From contig DVKU01000216.1 of the NCBI GenBank assembly GCA_018715825.1, positions 1-6,568 of the forward strand: a stretch of 6,568 bases of DNA, in the 5' to 3' direction. The notes beneath the pieces are model-generated. The model had not been told where the DNA came from and ran no database searches. It saw nothing but the letters and a program-made list of their open reading frames with translations. Made by a program: the position numbers and the translations under genes. Position 1 is the stretch's first letter, and the number at the start of each line of letters is the position of its first letter. Positions 1-6,568 of this stretch are shown here, piece by piece. This DNA is from Candidatus Avacholeplasma faecigallinarum (GTDB taxonomy: Bacteria; Bacillota_I; Bacilli_A; Acholeplasmatales; Anaeroplasmataceae).

Positions 1-10
1 TATTTGTACA

Positions 11-39
11 TTGACAATTATTCCTTTTTTTATTATAAT
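11..39 (+). promoter_or_regulatory. Consensus sigma-A promoter for the trpS leader
   Basis: TTGACA at 11-16 and TATAAT at 34-39 are separated by exactly 17 bases, so both hexamers match the housekeeping consensus perfectly. Transcription would start near 44-47, just at the AGTA element of the T-box specifier loop. That leaves no room for the usual basal helix of Stem I. Either this is the promoter and the leader is 5'-trimmed, or the match is fortuitous in AT-rich DNA and the true start lies left of the window. Confidence 0.7.
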
Positions 40-40
40 A

Positions 41-207
41 TCCACGAGTACAAAATATATTCACTTTTTTAGCGATTGGTGGATGGTGAAAGCACCAAAT
101 ATAATATATTTTGGAAATGGTTATAAATTTAATTTAAAGAGCTAGTATTACTAGAATTAAGGTGGCACCGCGCTGTTAAGCGTCCTTAAAAATTAGGTGC
201 TTTTTTT
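41..207 (+). promoter_or_regulatory. Tryptophan T-box riboswitch leader of trpS
   Basis: A T-box RNA senses uncharged tRNA and controls read-through into an aminoacyl-tRNA synthetase gene. Stem I: 51-60 pairs perfectly with 104-113 (10 bp). This closes a specifier loop with AGTA (47-50) opposite GAA (114-116), then A117, then TGG (118-120) as the Trp specifier codon. A distal hairpin pairs 76-81 with 93-98 and carries GGTGAAA in its loop. A short Stem III is seen at 142-146/150-154. The antiterminator pairs 157-162 with 184-189 and 170-174 with 179-183, with a bulge at 163-169 carrying TGGC (163-166). TGGC would pair with a GCCA tRNA acceptor end, which fits the G discriminator of bacterial tRNA-Trp. 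Only 38 bases separate the specifier from the antiterminator, so Stem II and the IIA/B pseudoknot are absent. The lower part of Stem I is also missing or very poor: the best candidate, 33-38/121-126, overlaps the -10 box. Specifier, T-box sequence and downstream gene all agree on tryptophan. Confidence 0.93.
165..207 (+). terminator. T-box attenuator terminator before trpS
   Basis: GCACC (165-169) pairs with GGTGC (196-200), enclosing the 170-174/179-183 hairpin, and a run of seven T follows at 201-207. The 5' arm includes part of the TGGC/ACC bulge of the antiterminator, so the two folds exclude each other. Uncharged tRNA-Trp should stabilise the antiterminator and allow trpS transcription. 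The GC stem is short, so basal read-through may be appreciable. Confidence 0.85.
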
Positions 208-214
208 GTTTTAA

Positions 215-1222
<1,008 letters not shown>

Positions 1223-1262
1223 GACTAATAGAAATACAATTTAGTTTGTTATTAAATTATAG

Positions 1263-1303
1263 AAGGATTAATATCAAAAAAGATAGTAATCCTTTTATTT
1301 TTT
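1263..1303 (+). terminator. Rho-independent terminator of trpS
   Basis: AAGGATTA (1263-1270) pairs with TAATCCTT (1287-1294) across a 16-base loop, and the T-rich stretch TTATTTTTT follows from 1295. It lies 40 bases after the trpS stop, in the right orientation. The stem is AT-rich, so efficiency may be modest. Confidence 0.75.
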
Positions 1304-1381
1304 ATATGAGACTTAATTTTAAATTTAAAAATTTATTTTGATATTTTTTACTACTAAATATATTATTTTATCATAATATTT

Positions 1382-1446
1382 AACCTAAAATAAAAACCCA
1401 TAAGCTATTTAGTAATTTTTACTAATATACTTATGGGTTTATTTTT
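1382..1446. terminator. Bidirectional nested terminator between trpS and the ATPase gene
   Basis: An 11-bp perfect stem pairs 1394-1404 with 1430-1440. Inside it a second 7-bp stem pairs 1409-1415 with 1419-1425 around a TTT loop. The plus strand continues into TTTATTTTT, and the minus strand into TTTTTATTTTA. The hairpin can therefore end the ATPase transcript, whose stop codon is about 24 bases away, and catch trpS read-through. Apart from this and the trpS terminator, the 241-base convergent spacer shows only AT-rich sequence with no supported gene. Confidence 0.85.
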
Positions 1447-1463
1447 AAAGAATACTATTTACA

Positions 1464-4229
1464 TTAAGCCTCTTTATTACTTTTTTTCTTTATATATTTA
1501 ACTAGTACAACAATTTCATGAACTATTAGTGGCATAATAGAGAATACTGCTGTAATTACCCACTCTATTGCACTTAAATTAAATGTTGAGAATACATCCT
1601 GTACCCCTGGTGTTTCAATAACAAATAATTGTAAAACGATACCAGCTATAAAAGCAATCAACATCATTAAATTTTTATCCTTAAATACATGAACAAAAGA
1701 ACGGTTTGGATTGCTCATTCCAATCATATGGAACAATTCAGCAAAGGCTAATGTAGTGAAAGCCATTGTTTGAGCTTGGTGTAATATATCAGGATTATTA
1801 CTATATAATTCCTTAATTGCACTAAATGAATAAGTATTATTTAGCCATGCACAAGATAAATAAGAAATTAAAACAGAAATTGTTATTACTGCACCATAAC
1901 CAACTGTTAATCCTACACCACCATGAGCAAAGATACCTTCTTTAGGATTTCTAGGCTTTTGATTCATACAATTAGGATCCTTAGCTTGCATACCTAAAGC
2001 AATAGCAGGAAGTGAGTCAGTAATTAAATTAACCCACAATAAGTGAATAGCGATAAGTGGAGCTGGAAGACCAATACAAATTAGAATAAACATCGCTAAT
2101 ACTTCTGATATATTACTTCCTAGTAGGAAGAAAACAGTCTTTCTAATATTTGCATATATACCACGGCCTTCTTCTACTGCCTTTTCAATAGATGCAAAAT
2201 TATCATCAGTTAAAACCATATCTGCCGCACCCTTAGCAACATCAGTTCCAGTAATACCCATTGCAATACCTATATCAGCAGCCTTAAGGCTTGGAGCATC
2301 ATTAACACCATCACCTGTCATAGCACAAATATTACCTAAGCCTTGGAAAGCTTTAACAATCATAACCTTATTTTCAGGTGATACACGAGCAAATACACGT
2401 ACATTTTTACATGCTTCTTTAAGTTGTTCTTCACTCATTGCATCAACATCAGCACCTGTAATACATTGATCCTTAGTTTCACAAATACCTAATTCTTTAG
2501 CTACAGCAAAAGCAGTATCTTTATGATCACCTGTAATCATAACTGTAATAATACCAGCCTTTTTAAATTTCTCAACTGCTGGTTTTGCTTCAGGACGAGG
2601 TGGGTCAATCATTGCCACAAGTCCAACAAACGTTAAATCCTCTTCAGTGATTGAATCTTTATTGTTATAAGCAAGGGCTAAAACACGTAAAGCCTTATCT
2701 GAAAATGCTGAGTTAGCATTGTAAATTTTTTCTATATCTTCATCAGTTATTTTTCTAACCTTACCTGCATCAAGAATATGAGTAGTTCTTTTTAAAATAC
2801 TATCTAATGCACCCTTAGTATAAATGATGTTTTTACCATCCTCAACATGCTTAGTAGACATCATTTTTCTCACACTATCAAATGGTAACTCATCAACTCT
2901 TGGACTCTTATCCTCTAAAGCTTTCTTTCGTAATTCAAATTGATTTGCAAAAACTACTAAAGCTATTTCAGTTGGATCACCATATAAGCCTTCATCTACA
3001 GTAGCATTTGAACAAAGGCTCATACCCTTTGCCAATAATTTGATATCCTCATTTTCCTGATTTGTATTGAAATCATCTGAAGTATAAAACTTATCATCTA
3101 CATAAGCCTCAACAACAGTCATTCTATTTTGAGTTAATGTTCCAGTTTTATCAGAGCATACTACACTTACAGCACCTAATGTTTCAACACTTGGAAGCTT
3201 ACGAACAACAGTGTTTGCCCTTACCATTCTTTGAACACCAACAGCTAATACAATAGTAACAACAGCTGGCAATCCTTCAGGAATAGCGGCAACTGCTAAG
3301 GAAATGGAAGATAAAATAGCTTCCATATAGGCTTCAATTTCACTACCCTTACCATCAACAAAAATCCAAATGATATCGACAAGTAAAACAAAGACTACTA
3401 CAGCTAATGTTAAAATACCTAATATTTTAGATAGCTTAGCTAATACCTTTTGTAATGGAGTTTCTTCGGCATCTGATTCAGAAATAGCACTGGCAATACG
3501 ACCTATTTCAGTTTGCATACCACATCTAACTACAACACCCATACCTCTACCATATGTAACTGTAGTTGACATATAAGCACTATTAATTCTATCGCCAATT
3601 CCAACCTCATCAGAAAAAACAATATTACAATCCTTTTCAACAGGAACTGATTCACCAGTTAAAGAAGATTCGTTTACCTTTAAATTAACGCTTTGGACAA
3701 GACGTAGGTCTGCTCCAATTGTATCTCCCTCTTCTAGTATTACAATATCACCAATTGTTAAGTCTGATGATTTAACTTTCATTCTTTTGCCATCACGAAT
3801 AACAGTAGATTCTGGAGATGACATTTTCTTTAAGGCCTCTAAAGATGTTTCAGCCTTAATTTCTTGGACGGTACCTATAACTGCATTTAAAATTATTACT
3901 GCTAATATTATAATTACATCTGGCCAATCTCCTGTTTCAATAAAGCTAAAGCCTAAGCCCTCTTTTATTGATTTTACAGTTTCATAAATTGATAGACCTA
4001 TTGTAACAGCAATTGCTCCAAATAATACGAAAATCATTGGATTGTTTAATTCACTTAAAAATATCATTATCCATGATTTTCTTTTCTTTTCTACCAACTC
4101 ATTCTTACCATATTCGGCTTGTCTTTTTTCTACCTCTTCACTTTTCAAACCATTTTCTAAATCAGTTTTAAGTGTGGCCTCTGTTTCTTTTATGTCTAAC
4201 CTTTCAAAAGACACTTTGTTAATTTCCAT
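1464..4229 (-). CDS. P-type (PII) cation-transporting ATPase, Ca2+/Mn2+ efflux type
   Basis: This membrane pump uses ATP, through an aspartyl-phosphate intermediate, to expel divalent cations. The 921 residues are complete for the SERCA/PMR1-like bacterial group. Order: N-terminal cation-ATPase domain (1-50), M1-M2 (about 52-122), actuator domain with TGES (191-194), M3-M4 (268-333) with PEGLP (317-321), and phosphorylation site DKTGTLT (D360). The nucleotide domain follows with KGA (472-474), then DPPRP (542-546), TGD (566-568), GDGVND (639-644) and M5-M10 (about 697-910). Metal ligands known from SERCA are all recognisable: E318 in M4, N706 and E709 in M5, N734, T737 and D738 in M6, and E831 in M8. 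The ATG is set by an AGGGAGG site (complement of 4237-4243), seven bases upstream. The leader carries a yybP-ykoY-type Mn2+ riboswitch, which suggests Mn2+-induced export. The ligand set alone would suggest Ca2+. PII family membership is certain, but the physiological ion is not. Confidence 0.95.
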   Translation of the reverse strand: MEINKVSFERLDIKETEATLKTDLENGLKSEEVEKRQAEYGKNELVEKKRKSWIMIFLSELNNPMIFVLFGAIAVTIGLSIYETVKSIKEGLGFSFIETGDWPDVIIILAVIILNAVIGTVQEIKAETSLEALKKMSSPESTVIRDGKRMKVKSSDLTIGDIVILEEGDTIGADLRLVQSVNLKVNESSLTGESVPVEKDCNIVFSDEVGIGDRINSAYMSTTVTYGRGMGVVVRCGMQTEIGRIASAISESDAEETPLQKVLAKLSKILGILTLAVVVFVLLVDIIWIFVDGKGSEIEAYMEAILSSISLAVAAIPEGLPAVVTIVLAVGVQRMVRANTVVRKLPSVETLGAVSVVCSDKTGTLTQNRMTVVEAYVDDKFYTSDDFNTNQENEDIKLLAKGMSLCSNATVDEGLYGDPTEIALVVFANQFELRKKALEDKSPRVDELPFDSVRKMMSTKHVEDGKNIIYTKGALDSILKRTTHILDAGKVRKITDEDIEKIYNANSAFSDKALRVLALAYNNKDSITEEDLTFVGLVAMIDPPRPEAKPAVEKFKKAGIITVMITGDHKDTAFAVAKELGICETKDQCITGADVDAMSEEQLKEACKNVRVFARVSPENKVMIVKAFQGLGNICAMTGDGVNDAPSLKAADIGIAMGITGTDVAKGAADMVLTDDNFASIEKAVEEGRGIYANIRKTVFFLLGSNISEVLAMFILICIGLPAPLIAIHLLWVNLITDSLPAIALGMQAKDPNCMNQKPRNPKEGIFAHGGVGLTVGYGAVITISVLISYLSCAWLNNTYSFSAIKELYSNNPDILHQAQTMAFTTLAFAELFHMIGMSNPNRSFVHVFKDKNLMMLIAFIAGIVLQLFVIETPGVQDVFSTFNLSAIEWVITAVFSIMPLIVHEIVVLVKYIKKKSNKEA

Positions 4230-4246
4230 CTTTTAACCTCCCTGGA

Positions 4247-4277
4247 AAATAATAAAAGTAGGTCAATTAACCTACTT
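4247..4277 (-). terminator. Riboswitch-controlled attenuator terminator before the ATPase gene
   Basis: Read on the minus strand, AAGTAGGT (4277-4270) pairs perfectly with ACCTACTT (4263-4256) around a six-base loop, followed by TTATTATTTT. It ends only a few bases before the ribosome site, a position expected of an attenuator and not of a gene end. Its 5' arm shares the bases at 4273-4277 with the antiterminator, so the two cannot coexist. Confidence 0.85.
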
Positions 4278-4312
4278 GTCTAAACTATATTCTACATAAT
4301 AAAGACAAGTAC
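4273..4312 (-). promoter_or_regulatory. Antiterminator / anti-antiterminator switch of the metal riboswitch
   Basis: On the minus strand, TACTTGTCT (4311-4303) is exactly complementary to AGACAAGTA (4281-4273), giving a 9-bp antiterminator that uses up the 5' arm of the terminator. The same left arm, GTACTT (4312-4307), can instead pair with AAGTAT (4330-4325), which is the 3' strand of aptamer helix P1. Inferred logic: when the ligand holds P1 closed, TACTTGTCT is free, the antiterminator forms and the gene is ON. Without ligand, AAGTAT captures it, the terminator forms and the gene is OFF. This matches the ON behaviour known for Mn2+ riboswitches of this class. Confidence 0.75.
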
Positions 4313-4324
4313 AGCCTTACAACC

Positions 4325-4422
4325 ATACTTAAGTCTTGATGTTATGTAGCACCGGATATAATATCGTGCTGTCGATTGCTACAACCTATCATAATTAATA
4401 GGTCATCTACTCCCTCAAGCAC
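4325..4422 (-). promoter_or_regulatory. yybP-ykoY-type manganese riboswitch aptamer
   Basis: On the minus strand helix P1 pairs GTGCTTGAG (4422-4414) with CTTAAGTAT (4333-4325), nine pairs including G-U. The class hallmarks flank it: GGGAGTAG directly at the 5' side (4414-4407) and CAAGAC at the 3' side (4338-4333). P2 pairs ACCTAT (4403-4398) with ATAGGT (4389-4384). P3 pairs AGCAC (4370-4366) with GTGCT (4352-4348), with an inner four-base-pair extension. In the known class the two conserved loops dock and bind Mn2+, and the RNA often precedes mntP-like exporters or P-type ATPases, as here. The assignment rests on recalled consensus and context. The segment between P3 and CAAGAC is shorter than in the examples I remember. 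Confidence 0.85.
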
Positions 4423-4427
4423 TATAT

Positions 4428-4456
4428 ATATTACCTTAGATTATAGTAAAAGTCAA
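4428..4456 (-). promoter_or_regulatory. Candidate promoter for the riboswitch-ATPase transcript
   Basis: Minus-strand TTGACT (4456-4451) and TAATAT (4433-4428) are spaced by 17 bases. The predicted start, near 4421, coincides with the first base of aptamer helix P1 (4422). The -10 match is only 4 of 6. A better TATAAT at 4445-4440 has no convincing -35 partner. The 6-bp inverted repeat GTAAAA/TTTTAC (4446-4451/4462-4467) spans the -35 and could be an operator or chance. Confidence 0.5.
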
Positions 4457-4505
4457 TTAATTTTTACCCATAATATTATAATTTTAAAATCAAAATTTTA
4501 TACAT

Positions 4506-5030
4506 TTAATAAATTCTTTGTTGATAATTATTTAAGCATATATCTAAGATTTTTGAACAAGGATTGTACAATAAAATAGTTGATAGAAAACTTGATAAAG
4601 CTAAAACAATTTCCCACCATATATCAGCCATAAAATATGTTAAAGCATCAATTTTAAAAAACAACACATTAGGTATAATAAATATCCAACAATAAATAAA
4701 CGCATAACATATAGCTAATATTGCCAACTTTAAAGGTGAATTAAAGCTTTTGAAAATAGTTGAAATGGTAATTGGAATTAATAGCCAACCTATTAACATA
4801 AATGGAAAATACATTATATTAAAGCTATTCATAAACAAATTATCCAAAATTACATGAACTATAACTATTAATGATGCCTTTAAAGGTCCCAGTTTCTTAG
4901 AGTACAATATTATTAAAAAAACAGTTAGTTGAATATTAGGCAAAAAGCTTAAAACCTCTTCTAAAACAAATAATATGGCAGCTAATATTGCCATTAAGGC
5001 TATATCATAAACTCTAATTTTATTTTTCAT
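4506..5030 (-). CDS. Small six-helix membrane protein, probable ECF-transporter S component
   Basis: I read this as a 174-residue integral membrane protein with about six hydrophobic helices (near 9-29, 33-48, 50-66, 73-93, 100-124 and 137-155). S components are substrate-binding subunits of energy-coupling-factor vitamin importers and are about this size. Their first helix carries an AxxxA motif for docking to the T component, and here A14-A18 in ALMAILAA fits. No substrate signature is recognised and no ECF ATPase or T subunit is nearby, so it would depend on a shared ECF module elsewhere. Start choice: ATG at 5030-5028, just before the first helix. It overlaps the end of ygiQ by 11 bases (ATGAAAAATAA). 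No good Shine-Dalgarno is visible, which suggests translation by re-initiation after ygiQ. Longer starts (TTG at 5096, ATG at 5090 or 5060) would add a polar extension lying entirely inside ygiQ and are less likely. The family call is by overall pattern only. Confidence 0.7.
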   Translation of the reverse strand: MKNKIRVYDIALMAILAAILFVLEEVLSFLPNIQLTVFLIILYSKKLGPLKASLIVIVHVILDNLFMNSFNIMYFPFMLIGWLLIPITISTIFKSFNSPLKLAILAICYAFIYCWIFIIPNVLFFKIDALTYFMADIWWEIVLALSSFLSTILLYNPCSKILDICLNNYQQRIY

Positions 5031-6568
5031 TTTTAAAATATCTTTTACTATTAACTGCATTTCTTGGTTTAATAAGACATTTCTTATCATAGCCAATTAA
5101 ATCTTTACGATTAGCCTTAACTAAGGCCTCATAGACTAAATCATAATTTTGAGGTAGCTTATATTGCATTAAGGCCCTTTGCATAGCCTTCTCATGAGGA
5201 TTAGTTGGTACGTAAACACTCTCATTAGTAAATGGATCAATACCTGTATAATACATGCAAGTTGATGCAGTTCCTGGAGTAGGATAAAAATCTTGAACCT
5301 GCTCTGGCATATGACCAGTATCCCGCAAATATTCAGCAAGATTAATTGCCGCATCTAGGGTAGAACCAGGATGACTACTCATTAAATATGGCACTAAAAA
5401 TTGCTTCATATGATATTTTTCATTTATCTTTTCATAGGTTTTAACGAATTCATCATACAATCCTCGAGAAGGTTTTCCCATTCTTACTAATACTCTATCA
5501 TCTACATGCTCAGGAGCAACCTTAAGCTGTCCAGAAACATGATATCTAACAAGTTCTTCAAAGAATTCCTTATTTTTATCATACATAATGTAATCATAGC
5601 GTAGGCCAGAGCGAACAAAAACCTTCTTAATTCCTGGTAGGTTTCTTGCCTCTTTTAAAATATTTAAATAATCACTATGATCAACCTTCAAATTCTTACA
5701 TGGATTATAACCTATACACTCCTTATTAGTACATACTCCACTTTTTAACTGTTTATCGCAAGCTGGATGATAAAAATTGGCAGTTGGTCCACCAATATCA
5801 TGAATATAGCCCTTAAAATCTTTATCTTGACTAATTATCTTAATTTCATCTAATATTGAGTTCTTACTTCTAGATTGTATAATTCTTCCTTGATGCATAG
5901 TAAGGGCACAAAAGTGACAGCCACCATAACAGCCTCGATTAGAAATAACTGAAAATTTAACCTCATCTATAGCTGGTACATGTCCCTCTTTTTCTATCAG
6001 TGGATGGCAAGCTCTCATATAAGGCAAACTATATACTGCATCCATCTCCTCTTGTGATAATGGAAACTCTGGAGGATTTTGAACTACTAGGCAATTACGA
6101 TATTTTTCAACCAATGGTTTGCCAGTAAAGGCATCCGTATTTTTGTATTGAATTTGAAAAGATTTAACATAATTCTTTTTATCAGCTAAAACCTCATCAT
6201 AGCTAGGAAGCATAACATAGCCATCAGGAAGTAAGCTTTCATCTGTAGTTTTCCAAACAGAATTTCGAATATAAATAATATCTTTAATATCAAGACCAGA
6301 ATCTAAGGCATCAGCAACCTGAACAATGGTTTTTTCACCCATCCCATATAATAATAAATCGGCCTTACTATCTAATAGAATACTTCTTCTTACCGAATTA
6401 TCCCAATAATCATAATGATTAAGGCGACGAAGCGAAGCTTCAATACCACCAATAATTATTGGAGTATTAGGATAAAGCTCCCTCAACTTAGATGAATATC
6501 TAATTAAGGCTCTATCAGGCCTTTTTCCCATTACTCCACCTGGTGTATAGTAATCCTTTTTTCTTCTT
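5020..6568 (-). CDS. ygiQ: YgiQ-family (UPF0313) radical SAM protein, 5' end outside window
   Basis: This is a radical S-adenosylmethionine protein of the conserved YgiQ family, whose reaction is not established. The reading frame stays open to the right edge, giving about 515 codons. Residues before the internal ATG at 6531 read DYYTPGGV and continue into MGKRPDRA, like the middle of E. coli YgiQ, so that ATG is not the start. An N-terminal part of roughly 100 or more residues is missing. Numbering from that [13 protein letters not shown] at 27-36, the radical SAM triad C201-C205-C208 (CxxxCxxC, [4Fe-4S] and SAM binding), and GGPTAN at 247-252. A second cysteine set, C258, C267, C272 and C278, follows. 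QLKVAPEH lies at 335-342 and HPGST at 387-391. The extra cysteines recur in the family and may bind another cluster, which is inference. The gene is the upstream partner of the S-component-like gene, overlapping it by 11 bases. Its promoter is not in view. Confidence 0.95.
   Translation of the reverse strand, partial: RRKKDYYTPGGVMGKRPDRALIRYSSKLRELYPNTPIIIGGIEASLRRLNHYDYWDNSVRRSILLDSKADLLLYGMGEKTIVQVADALDSGLDIKDIIYIRNSVWKTTDESLLPDGYVMLPSYDEVLADKKNYVKSFQIQYKNTDAFTGKPLVEKYRNCLVVQNPPEFPLSQEEMDAVYSLPYMRACHPLIEKEGHVPAIDEVKFSVISNRGCYGGCHFCALTMHQGRIIQSRSKNSILDEIKIISQDKDFKGYIHDIGGPTANFYHPACDKQLKSGVCTNKECIGYNPCKNLKVDHSDYLNILKEARNLPGIKKVFVRSGLRYDYIMYDKNKEFFEELVRYHVSGQLKVAPEHVDDRVLVRMGKPSRGLYDEFVKTYEKINEKYHMKQFLVPYLMSSHPGSTLDAAINLAEYLRDTGHMPEQVQDFYPTPGTASTCMYYTGIDPFTNESVYVPTNPHEKAMQRALMQYKLPQNYDLVYEALVKANRKDLIGYDKKCLIKPRNAVNSKRYFKNEK

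Noticed and set aside
1305..1385. Possible small gene or RNA in the convergent spacer
   Set aside because: Only AT-rich sequence is present, with no start, ribosome site or stable fold apart from the two flanking terminators.
3370..4236. Three plus-strand open frames of 64-68 codons inside the ATPase gene
   Set aside because: They are antisense shadows of a strongly conserved coding sequence and show no ribosome sites or recognisable domains.
4262..4460. Nine-base direct repeat GTCAATTAA at 4262-4270 and 4452-4460
   Set aside because: One copy is the terminator loop and the other overlaps the -35 region. In AT-rich DNA a match this short is plausibly chance.
4376..4579. Plus-strand open frame of 67 codons
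   Set aside because: It runs antisense across the riboswitch aptamer and the end of the membrane-protein gene. It has no ribosome site, and its composition reflects AT-rich sequence.
5031..5096. Longer N-terminus for the membrane protein (TTG at 5096 or ATG at 5090/5060)
   Set aside because: The extra residues overlap ygiQ, are polar and precede the first helix. The ATG at 5030 gives a normal S-component length and an overlap typical of coupled genes.
5169..5354. Minus-strand open frame of 61 codons in another frame of ygiQ
   Set aside because: It lies wholly within the conserved YgiQ C-terminal region in a different frame and has no start signal.

Overview
The window is AT-rich, with standard-code genes and strong AGGAGG-type ribosome sites. 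It carries two RNA leaders typical of Bacillota: a T-box before trpS and a yybP-ykoY-type manganese riboswitch before a P-type ATPase. Together these point to a low-GC Bacillota chromosome (Clostridia or a relative). The genus cannot be resolved from this sequence, and there is no sign of phage, IS, CRISPR or plasmid genes.

Layout. Positions 1-226 hold a consensus promoter and a compact tryptophan-specific T-box leader, followed by trpS (227-1222, +). The convergent spacer 1223-1463 holds a trpS terminator and a second, nested hairpin that can end transcription from both sides. A cation-transporting P-type ATPase lies on the minus strand (1464-4229). Its leader, 4230-4422, reads as a manganese riboswitch with a transcription-attenuation platform made of aptamer P1, an anti-antiterminator, an antiterminator and a terminator. 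Upstream of that on the same strand are a small six-helix membrane protein resembling an ECF-transporter S component (4506-5030) and a YgiQ-family radical SAM protein (5020 to beyond the right edge). These last two genes overlap by 11 bases.

How it works together. trpS is predicted to be expressed when uncharged tRNA-Trp accumulates. The ATPase is predicted to be switched on by Mn2+, so it is probably used to export Mn2+ and/or Ca2+ when the metal is in excess. The ygiQ/S-component pair looks translationally coupled. No clear terminator separates it from the riboswitch, so its read-through transcripts would also meet the metal-controlled attenuator.

I see no wholly new system. The most rewarding parts are the two RNA leaders: their folds can be traced base by base, and both have promoter-like elements placed almost directly against the aptamer.
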